Of a DNA stretch of 64,000 nt, positions 37,506 to 47,529 are shown piece by piece; the stretch's first letter is position 1, and every line of letters starts with the position of its first letter. Below the pieces are notes generated by a model that was not told the origin of the DNA, did no database searches, and saw nothing but the letters and a program-made list of their open reading frames with translations. This DNA comes from Breviolum minutum Mf 1.05b.01 (taxonomy: Eukaryota; Sar; Dinophyceae; Suessiales; Symbiodiniaceae), in assembly GCA_000507305.1 (NCBI GenBank), contig DF241740.1, forward strand, positions 1 to 64,000, in the 5' to 3' direction. A program made the translations under genes and the position numbers.

Positions 37506-37563
37506 TTTTGCTAAGTAAAGTCCATCCCTCTTGGCAACAACTAAATTATATATAGATACATTT

Positions 37564-37674
37564 ATATGGATGTTTCCGAAAATAGTGGTACCCCCAAATC
37601 ATCCATTTTAATAAGGTTTTCCATTATAAACCATCCATTTTGGGGTACCCCCTATTTTTGGGAGCACCCATATA
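37564..37674. mobile_element. Inverted-repeat element, family B, copy 2
   Basis: ATATGGATGTTTCCGAAAAT at the left and TTTTTGGGAGCACCCATAT at the right; the interior is nearly identical to 26176-26284. Confidence 0.85.
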
Positions 37675-38122
37675 TACTTTGAATAAATATACTTTTGCTC
37701 AGTAAAGTCCATGCATCTTGGCTAAAAAAGTGACCAACCTCTCAATATATCTTAAGCGAAAAGACGTTATCATATTGTAAACCTTCCCTGGATGTGTTTT
37801 TTCCACGAATCGAATCATCCAGCTCAAAGGGAACAACTGTTCCAACAAAAAAATCCTTGGATGAACAACTTGTTTCAACAATCATCGGTTTCCGTGAATA
37901 AAGCCTTTTTAAACCCTGATTTCTGAGGGGGTACCTTTGGGGGGGGTTGGCTGATTAGCCATAAATATGGTATATAACTATCCCTCATCTTCCAGTTCCC
38001 CATATCTTTGGAAACAAAGTTGACCCAGTTGCCAATATATCAGGTAACAAACAATCGACTCCTGGTTCCAAATACAGTAATATAGGGAAAGGGGAAGATG
38101 AGGGAATGATTTCACCATCTAC

Positions 38123-38229
38123 ACCCTACCAAAAACTAACATAGCACCTGAAACACTGGGCTTGGAAATTGAGTTTTCCTTCTGGGGCCCGGCCTTCCGG
38201 CAGGTGCTTTGTTACTTTCAGGGAGGGTG
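38123..38229. mobile_element. Inverted-repeat element, family C
   Basis: ACCCTACCAAAAACTAACA at the left and TTTCAGGGAGGGT at the right, with inner arms GCACCTGAAA / CAGGTGC. Confidence 0.65.
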
Positions 38230-39460
38230 AATGGATTTTGGTATCATCAAAAGATCATCAAAACATCCTCAAATATCATCAAATATCATCAAATATCATC
38301 AAAACATCCTCAAAATGTCATCAAAATCTGATCAATATGGACTTTTTGATTCCTCCATCTTTTGCTTAAAAGACAAAAAAACACCTGGAAACAAACAATT
38401 CAACCACCCGCTCCACCTCCGCGACCTTTCCACGAAGATCTGCCTGCAGGGAAATTACGACCCAGTCATCCCACAAAACCAGCAAACAACAGGCTTCTTT
38501 TGCATCACACTGCAACTATCTGGGCAATTTATTATAAATCCTTAACCTGAATTAAGGGGATTTCTTGGGAGATTCCCTTACTAAACCACCATTTAAGGTG
38601 ACCTTGGCTGAGGTCGTTATAAATTGCCGCTCCACCCTTCGGACCAATCCAAATGTCCAAAACTCGAATCCCCCTTGCACTGGTGGCGGGTAGACCGAGT
38701 CAGCTCAAAAGGCAAAAAAATGAGAAACTATACATCATGTGAAACCAAATTCAACGTATCCTCCAGCATCCAATGAACGAAATGCCCCAGAAGTATTGGG
38801 AGAGAAGATGGTACAGTTCCCATGAATTGGTGGCAAAAAAGGGCCGAAAAACTCATGGAGATTTACTGAAATCTTATTGACTTATTTCCCTTTTGAGAGG
38901 TTGTCCCAGTTGTATTTTGCCACCGGGGTAATCACATGTTAGACTATAACCATCCCACAACAGGGAGCAAAACAACAGAAACAACAGATAAAAGCACATA
39001 CCAAGATACTTGGTATGTCGAAGTGTTCCCAACTTAGGTTGGAGATATACCTGTACCTATCACCATTCCTCTCCATGCTCTCTTTCTAAACCATTTCTTT
39101 GTTTTTCAGAGACCCAAAATTTCGCATGATGCATGCAAAACATTTACCAAGCATTTGTTGTTGGATTTTTTATAAGGTGTAATTGTATCTTAGGGATATT
39201 TTAGGGGGCCCCAACTGCCTTGCCCCGGGAAACGCCACATCCCCCTTTTCAAACATCCGCCTGATATTGTCGAAAGGCCGAGCGATGAAGGGGTCCGAGG
39301 CCGACCTTCAAGAGTTGGGATGGAAATTCCACAGGGCCAAAAAATGGTGGTAGGTTGGAGGTTGGAACTACATGGATGGTTGATTTTTTATGGTAAATGT
39401 AGGTAAACATACCATACATGGATCCTATGGGATATAATGGATATATATATTTTTCTATGA

Positions 39461-39584
39461 TACCCTCCCTGAAACGAACAGCAAACGCGCCTGTTAGTTT
39501 GTTAAGCGATTTTTCAAAAAGGAAACCAGAAAGTCTTCCTTTGCCATCCATTTTTCAGGTGCGATGTTAGTTTCAGGGAGGGTA
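39461..39584. mobile_element. Inverted-repeat element, family C, most intact
   Basis: TACCCTCCCTGAAACGAACA at the left and TGTTAGTTTCAGGGAGGGTA at the right, ending in TA on both sides. Confidence 0.85.
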
Positions 39585-40379
39585 ATATAGTATAGAAATG
39601 ATCTTCTATGTCAAAGGTATACTATGTAACAGTAATGTTTTTGTATATAACATGAGATATATATATATATGTTGATATTAGCACAATTCATAACATCTAT
39701 CGATGATTTGGTACTCATACCAGAAGTAAATGAAAATACAAATCTATAAAGATTCAAGGATCACCTTTTGAGAGGCTGCGCTATCTATCATCGTTGGACC
39801 TTCTTGGCTGCAGGCTTGGCTGAAGGGGTGCCGCCCTCATAGCCACCTGCAAAAACGACCACCAAAACGAAGCCGCGAAGTCACCAAAATCCAAGAACTT
39901 TCGAAGGAAATTCAAACTCCAAGTCCCCAAAACGAAAAAAGTGTTCAATAACAAACTAAGAGTTTTTTCACCATCATTGTTCTCATCAAATATTGATCAT
40001 GATCTTCCCCCCCCCCCTAAGGCCTGTAGTATCTCCGCCTCCTTTAGCTCTCATTGCCACTTTCACAGCCGTGAGGACACTGCCAGGGCCTTCCAACCTG
40101 CAAGCTGCATCCCTGCACTATATGGAGAATGGTCATGCACTGGTCATGGCATTCAAGTCCTATACTTCGCTGAAAACAAAGGCTTGAAAGCTGGAAATTC
40201 AACACTCCTCATTTCAAACCTCAAGCTTGAAACCCTTCCAGTTGGGAAGATCTTTTTGGAAAAAGCTGGTGAAGTGATTTTGGAATTCGCTAGCAATTTT
40301 GCCCTAGAAATCCCATCTCCAAGTTCAGACTGAAAACCCGTTAGTGGAATCCGAATCGACCAAGGAAATCAAAATCCTA

Positions 40380-40527
40380 TTACCTGGGATGTATGTAGTT
40401 CTATTGTAAACCCTATATAGGTCATGAAATTAAAGAACTATATATAGTGAAATAAACTACAAATTAATAAATCCAATACAGTAAACTATCTACCAACTGA
40501 CCCTGATTTTCTTCATCAACCAGTATC
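40380..40527. mobile_element. Inverted-repeat element, family D (long variant)
   Basis: ACCTGGGATGTATGTAG, TATTGTAAACCCTATATAGG, AACTATCTACCAACTGACC and CTTCATCAACCAGTA follow the order of family D with an AT-rich insertion. Confidence 0.5.
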
Positions 40528-42287
40528 ACTTGCCATTGACCCCCACCATTGACCCCCCACCTTGCCTCACGACTCCGGTCACAGGTAACGCATCTGTCTT
40601 GCCATATGAGGTCCTACTACTGGGAGGTCCACACCCAAGGTATTCTGTACTAAACCAAGGATTTGTAGATGTTCCTTTCAAAATCCAACAAAGATTTTCT
40701 GAGGTTTTTATTTTTTACAGGGAAAAAAACGAATACTAAATTATATGTACCAAAAAAATGGTTAACTTGTCAAGTTGCAAAAATATCCTGCCCAAAAGAT
40801 CTGCAACAAAAGATCGAGTTCCCCAAGGTCCTGCCCGACTCGGCGGTCAGAAAACGGAGCCGATTTGCATAGGGCACACCTCAACAATTTCATGCCAGAA
40901 ATGGCACATCGAAAATGATTTCGAGTCCTCCATGTCGCAGGAATCATCTAAAAGAAAATTTGAAAGACACTAGGAACCAATCAATCAGGGAAACCCACAA
41001 CAACGCTTTCAGGGCCAATTATATTTACCAAAAAATATATTGGCTGAGATCCATTTTCATTCTGCTGTTTGAGAACAAAAAAGTTCCATTTGCCCCTTCT
41101 CTTCCAAGTCCGAAGCTGAATTCTGACATTGTAATTCTTCACAAGTCAATGAGTTTCCATAAATTTCATGGGCCATCCACATCAGAATTGACATCCGGAT
41201 GTGTTTTTTTCAATGGATCAGTAGCTCAGGATGACACCCCAACTTTCAAAGATCCTCAGCACCTGCCACCAAAAGTGAGCAAACTTCAAAACCCTTTCCA
41301 TGGGGAAAGGAAACCATCTTTCTGTCTTTTCTTTTTGGGTTGCCGTTGAAGATTTCTTCCCTTGAAACGGAAGGAATTTTCTTTCATCCGGTATCGCAGT
41401 TGATGCTTGCCAGCACTGAAAATCCCACAAAAGAAGGGGTTTTTGTGTTTTTTGCCGAACTCTTGGCAACTTTTGAATTGAAGTCTCCTCCTGGAAGAAA
41501 ACTGGCAAAAGAAATGTGGTGTTGAGTCGTTGGCATTCGAGGAGAGTACAAAAGCTTAGGGTGATATAGAAACATACCTCAACAAGGCCAACTGATACAT
41601 GCCTGACTTTGGAAACACAAAATAAGAAACTTCTCTCATGGTCAGCCATGCTGAGGATGAGAATGGTCAACTAGAAGTAGCTTTTTTCCTGGTTGGAACT
41701 TGGAATGTTTAAAATCTCTGCAACGTGATTGTCACCTCCTCCACAGTAATGGTACTTCCACTTGGGCGACGTAAAGTGAGCACCTGAGAATCTGCTAAAG
41801 AAGGGAATGTCACAGGTTTGTTTCTCCATCCACATCTATTGCACCGAAGACTTGAAATTTGATTGTAAAGAGAATGAATGGCTTGGGCCAATCATATCCA
41901 TATCCCCAACCTTCATATGTTGAAAAAGCTCTTTGTTTGCATGATGATTCAAGACCACCTGTGTTGTGGCTTTCCAGAGATCTGAGCTAAGTACAGACCC
42001 ATCAATGTCGAAGTTGACCTTCCATCACAATACACACAAGAAATCTTTCCTCTAAAAACCGAACCATATCCAGCAAAAATCTGTCTCCAAACTCGGAATT
42101 CAAAAAATTGGAAAATGAAAAAAAACTTTTTGTTGTTTAGGGTTCAAAAGGGCCAGGGATGAAGAAATCCTACCCAGTTCCTGGGTGGGGGATTATTTCA
42201 TAAACCATCATAATTGAAATAATTGAAATAATGAAACTCGTAAATGATCCTTTCGTTCCTTGTAAACCATCATATTCCTTTCATAAA

Positions 42288-42378
42288 CCACTTGGGATGT
42301 ATAAAAACCCTATAAAATAATGGGATAAACTACCAACCTCAACTGGTGAACTTCGGATTTCTGAACCATCAACAGGTA
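42288..42378. mobile_element. Inverted-repeat element, family D
   Basis: ACTTGGGATGTATAAAAACC, AATAATGGGATAAACTACCA and CTGAACCATCAACAGGTA, closest to the copy at 1849-1945. Confidence 0.65.
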
Positions 42379-43986
42379 GTGGTGTGATTCTTTCTTGTTG
42401 ACCAGACCCTTCAAGGATCCCATCATTTCCCTTCACCAAGGAATCACCTTCCTTCCCTCCTTCCAGCCTCCACAGGGCTGGGATCAACTTCTTCAAGTCC
42501 ATCCAAACTCAGTCGTTTTGGCGGAAAAATGCCCGTTGCGGCCAAACGGGGGACACCGTTGTTGTTCCACCCACGGGAAAACCGTTTCACCCACAACTGA
42601 GCAGGTGACTCAAACATGGCAAACACACACTGAGCAGTTCAATGCTTCAAAGGGTTTTTGGAAAGAAAAAAGAGGCACTAAAAAAACCAGGTCCTTGGTT
42701 TTGATCGGGCGAAACCACTCGTTTTCTTGGGGCAAGCCTTAAAAATTGTGAATAGATTGTTGAGAAGGGGAACATCCAAAGACATGTTGTATAGATTACG
42801 TAGTAAGACTTGATGAAACTCGTAGGTTTTGAAAATCAAAAAATCTGCGAGTTTCAACAAAACCTGCGGATTCCAATCATACAAGTATACAACTTGACAT
42901 CTGCCCAAATATGATGCTCTTATGATTGCCTCAAGATATGCCACCTTGAGATCTGACCATGCTGTGGTTTCCGGCGGCACTTGCAGATTTCAAAGAACCA
43001 AGGGATGTCAGAAGATGTCACCTTTGACTTTAAAGCCTTTTCGGTTGAAATGTATAACAAATATGGAATACTGATGCATGAACGGTTGGACATTCAACAT
43101 CCAAACCGTCACATGAAAAACTCCACATTGACGTACCCACGGAGGCAAAAGAGGAAGCTTGATTTGGTGCGTGCTAGGTGACATCAACTTTGAAAATAGA
43201 AAATTGACCAAAGACTTAGGGTTGGTAAAAGCTAGTAGCATGTGCACCGCTATGACATGTGTTGAAGTTACTCTGCTCGCACCCAAAAGTTCCCGACGTC
43301 GAAACCTTTCAACTTTTTTACCTTCGCTTCTCGTCACAATGACCACGACGCAACGACTGTCCGCATAACTACGTCGAAGAGGAACAACTGAACAACCCCA
43401 ACTTGTCGCGTTCAAGGTGAGGAATGCCAACAAAATGGACCTACACATGCAATTTGCTACAGGTTGGGTGTCTCTCAATCCCCACCAAAAGAATAAAACA
43501 TGGGACACGTTCTTCCATGTTTTTCATAAGTTGTGTAACCTAAAGTTTCTTAACATAGCTGCATATTTTCATTTTCCGTGGTTTTCTTAAGGGTGTTTTT
43601 TTTTTCAGAGACAAACCCTTCAGAGAGTCTTTGCTCCCTAAAGCCGGTAAAATGACCACCGACGGAGTCAACTAGGGAGAGCTCGGAAACCGCCTCCCTT
43701 GGTGAAACTTCCCCGATCGGAGCACGGAACTTACGTTGCGGTTTTCAACTTGACAGAAACTCGACAACAGGAAAATCCTTGTTTCACTTGAACAACCTGG
43801 GGTGTATGGATTTTTTTTCACATCTGCTGAAAGAACCTTTCAAAAAAAACTATCTACCCGGTTTTTTTAGATCATTTTTCTGTATGATTTTTTTCCCAAC
43901 CCGCTGAAAGAACCTTTCAAAACACCCAGCGTTTTGCAATTTCGTTGTTTCATTCATTTCATCATCAGCTGACTGTACTCCGACTC

Positions 43987-46434
43987 CTAGGAAGTTTTGG
44001 GGTTTTCTGTGGCTGGAGGTTTCTTTCCCCAGGCCTCCACTTGTAACGTGGAACCTTCAAATTGCGAACCTGGAGAGAGCCAAGAATTCGTAAGGATTTG
44101 GTGCAGCAAAATGGGAGGTACAACATGTGATTCCCTATGTTTGCTTGGATTTGTTTCAGACTTCTGGAAAAATTGCATCAAAAGCAGCATTTTTTTGGCC
44201 AGCCGATGTGTTGAAAGTTGTATTTGATACAAGCTCTGAGGGGCCACACCATTCAACAGCTCACAAGCTTTTTGAACCTGGGCCAGGATCCACCCCCAAC
44301 TAATGGAGTTTGTGCCACCAAAAGAGATCTGGCGGTTGAGTGTTTTTTCTCAAGCAGATGCATTCCCAGTGCTTTTTCGAAATGCAAAAAACTCGATTTT
44401 GATGGTTTTGATGCACATCGATGGCTACAGATGTACAGATGTATGTTTTTTTCAAAAACATGCAGATATCACACAACGACACCCTGAAATGTTCATAATA
44501 TCAGCATTCGAAAGCCCCAACACAACACCCCACGACCGCCTCCTCTCTTGTCCTGAAGGCAGCACCCCCTTTGGCACTTCGACCCACTTCAGCGAAGAGG
44601 CAAGCGCCAGCTTGGTTCATGTGCTCCTTCAACCTCTTGTTCAACTCCTAAGGCTTCACCCCATCCCCAAAAAAATGGTACCTGGGTGCCGTGTATCCCC
44701 GACACAACAGTTACAGTAGATGTGTTTTTTGTTGCTCACCTTCAATTTGAACAGTTTTCAACAAGAGATTTTGCGACCTTCAAAAAACTCACGTTATCCT
44801 AAGGGGATGATTTATTCGTGGTCGCCATGGCAACCTTAAGAACACCTATACATGATTTATATGCCTCTAGATGGTCACCCTCAAGGATGTGAGGAAGCAA
44901 GTTCCCAGATCCTTATGTGTATATATAGACCAGAAATATATGACAACCATCGTCCGACGATTCCTCATATCTGGAATGTCATGTGAAGTTTGTTTTTGTC
45001 GTACCCCTGGGGAGGAAAGAGAAAAGAAAAAAGTGACAAGATCATCAGTACATCACATCATCTTGGAAAAGAGAGCAAAATACTCCCTGTAGAAATCTGA
45101 TATTGATATGAGAATGGTGACTGAAAAGACTCTACAAGATTTGAATCTGTCAAATAAATTTGGAGATTGAGCTTGTGCGATGCAGCATTCCTTGATATTT
45201 TCGGCTTCCCTCCATCAAGACCCTATGGGGACCATCAGAGATGAATTGCATACAGTAGCTTGGTCAGTACAGAATGGTATACCTGTGATACCCAAGATGG
45301 AGTTTAACACCAATTACTATATGTATATACAGTATATGCATAGCTTTGAAAATCTGTGGTTACTGCAACTGTAACAACTTCCTAAATGGGTAACTGACCA
45401 TACGAATGTGGAAACGAACCCCCAAACGCACCCCAAAGTGCCAGGAAACGATGTCTGGAGCAGTGGTTAATGGCAAACCGCCGATGAAGACCTTCTTGTC
45501 CTCAACATAGCATCCCAACAACCAGAGGCTACCCCAATTGCTACTGTAGATTTTTTTTCATACTCATGACATTCATCACGGATCTCACTACTGTATCTTC
45601 TCTCCTTTAATCTGGTGGTTTCCTTCCTTTTCAAGATCAGGAAACCTTACCACAGCACCGATCATCCCGAGCCCCCAGACGTTGGGAAAGGTAATGAGTC
45701 CAGTTTTACCTTGACCCTTACCATAGCCCATCATCATCCTCAGCATTGGGGATGATGAACTTCCCCTCCTTCCGGGTCCGTCGAGTCCGTTAGTTGGGGG
45801 AGAAGAAACTTCCAATCTGTGTGGATGCCACGCACCCCTGAATTTTCCGAAGCTTCATTTGATTCCAAAGGTACCTGAAGATGATTGAAACTTGCCATTC
45901 AAACGGTTACTTCCTAACATGATCAACTTTGCTGCCTTTTCCTTGCAAGTCTGGCGGGATTCCATGTGTGAGGCAAAGCTTCTGAAATCACATCGCTGTT
46001 GAATTTCACTTCGACTTCAAGCTGAGTCGAGTCTAACGGTAAGGCTTGGTGGTTTGGGGCCCGGTGCTTTGCGATTCGAATCGGGCTATCCCCTTACTAA
46101 CAATCCCTTTCATTTTCGGGGATCCAATCAGAATCCAAATCACTGGGCCCCAAACCATCAATTAACCATTGGCTGAAGTAGCAAATAATACTCAAAAAAA
46201 TACGACTGATGTTTCAGACTTCTGCACCACCTGGACTATCTTTTCCAACCCCTGGCCATAGTGATGATATTTTCGTCACAAAATTTCCCGGGCGTCCAAG
46301 ATCCGATCTTGCCCAAAAAAAATCGCCTAAAACCTGGCGCCAGGTTGCTGCATCATCATGGGGTTCATCATGGGATTCCACATATCATAGCCTTTGTAGC
46401 CATATCCTTTGCCATAACCTTTTCCACCCCACAT
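43987..46434 (-). CDS. Glycine-rich RRM RNA-binding protein, paralog B
   Basis: Exons: 46434-46334 (ATG; MWGGKGYGKGYG, then repeated MWNPMMNPMMM), 45738-45710 (MMMGYGKGQG), 45500-45450 (acceptor TTGAG|G; RNP2 KVFIGGLPLTTAPD), 44647-44537 (first helix ELNKRLKEHMNQAG, beta strand CLFAEV, RNP1-like KGGAAF), 44276-44249 (VQKACELLNG) and 44054-43987 (last strand STLQVEAWGKK, then a short tail and TAG). All joins but one keep phase; between 45710 and 45500 a small exon is probably missing. An AG sits 3 bases before the ATG, consistent with a spliced-leader acceptor. It gives one RRM preceded by a Gly/Lys/Tyr/Met-rich tail. One exon here equals two exons of paralog A. Confidence 0.85.
46050..46157. 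mobile_element. Inverted-repeat element, GGTTTGGGGCCC ends
   Basis: GGTTTGGGGCCCGGTG and CACTGGGCCCCAAACC are inverted repeats with one mismatch. An internal palindrome GATTCGAATC lies near the left arm. Located in the RRM-B intron between 46434-46334 and 45738-45710. Single copy. Confidence 0.78.
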
Positions 46435-47202
46435 GACCTCAAACGGAGACACTCGTTTTCGCGAAAGTGCGCGTGGTTGGTTGGTGTTGGGGAAAATGAC
46501 TGACACCCGCACAAACAAACAGTTTCTACGGCTACCATTTTTTTTCAGGACGCTCAATCTTTTGGAACCAAAGGAGATTTGGTGGAGACAAATAAAAACA
46601 AGAAGCCCATGACACATATTTGAAGAAGCGGAACTGGAGCAGTTGCTAGAATTGAATGACTGTCCATGACTTAAAGACGTGCCCTCAAGCCCTTCTAGAA
46701 GCATACATTCCATCTAAGTTCAAACATTTCTTGGTCCATGGTCCCTACCTGAATCTTCTCCAAGTGACCCCTGAAATCAAGGATGCGTCAAAGGCGGTTT
46801 TTTCGGCTGCAAAGGGGAAAGGTTTGATAAATCAGCAAACGCTGCAGCAAATGTGTCTCGGATGGGGCCTTCTTTGGCTCAGTAGCCACTGGGAATTGCT
46901 TCATCAGAAGATGCACCAATTCACCCAAAAAAAAATCACCACCACTGGATGAATCTCAGGCTTCTTGCTGATTTTCTTTTTTTTTTAGAACTTTCACTTC
47001 AAACTTTGCCACAAAATCTGCATCAATATACATGGCCAATCCACCCATTTCGGAAACTGGCATCTCATCTGGCATCCCATTTTCTTCCGAATCGGTGGGC
47101 CAAGCATCTACCGAATCTACCGGTCACGCACGAATCGATGGAACATCTTGGAATCCGAATTGGATCAGAGGGTGTTACCTATGCAAGGTGAAAATGAAAA
47201 AC

Positions 47203-47320
47203 ATATGGGTGTTTCCGAAAATAGTGGGTTTTCCCCCCAAATCATCCATTTTTAATAGGGTTTTCCATTATTTTCACCATCCATTTTGGAGTACCCCTAA
47301 TTTTTGGAAACACCCATATG
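47203..47320. mobile_element. Inverted-repeat element, family B, copy 3
   Basis: ATATGGGTGTTTCCGAAAAT and TTTTTGGAAACACCCATATG ends, interior CCCCAAATCATCCATTTT. Lies between guanine deaminase and RRM-B. Confidence 0.88.
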
Positions 47321-47529
47321 CATCTGAAACTCAACTCACAAGATTTTCTCCATCCCTTTCACTCTGATCATTCACAAAGAATGAAGCCAGAGCAAAAAAC
47401 GCGACCCAATGGATCTGTTTTTTAAACAAAAAAACTCCGGCAGTAAGTCCTGAGGTGGGAAACTGCTACTCTTCTAGTTCTTTGTTGATATCTTTCGATT
47501 CTTTTTTTTCCCATCTCTTTCATGGTCTC

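Larger units (their letters stand above)
34840..43980. other. Long spacer rich in inverted-repeat elements; weak exon-like frames only
   Basis: I cannot support a gene here. Candidate fragments are a minus-strand frame at about 35900-35680, a plus-strand 130-codon frame at 39941-40333 (contains ENKGLKAGNSTLLISNLKL), minus-strand blocks near 40870-40770, 41560-41390 and 41860-41710, and a 100-codon minus-strand frame at 42678-42980. In several of these, two frames look equally plausible, so I leave them uncalled. Elements of families A, B, C and D are listed separately. Confidence 0.35.

Noticed and set aside
39941..40333. 130-codon plus-strand frame as a gene
   Set aside because: No domain, no splice or start context, and opposite to every supported gene; left as a note in the region entry.
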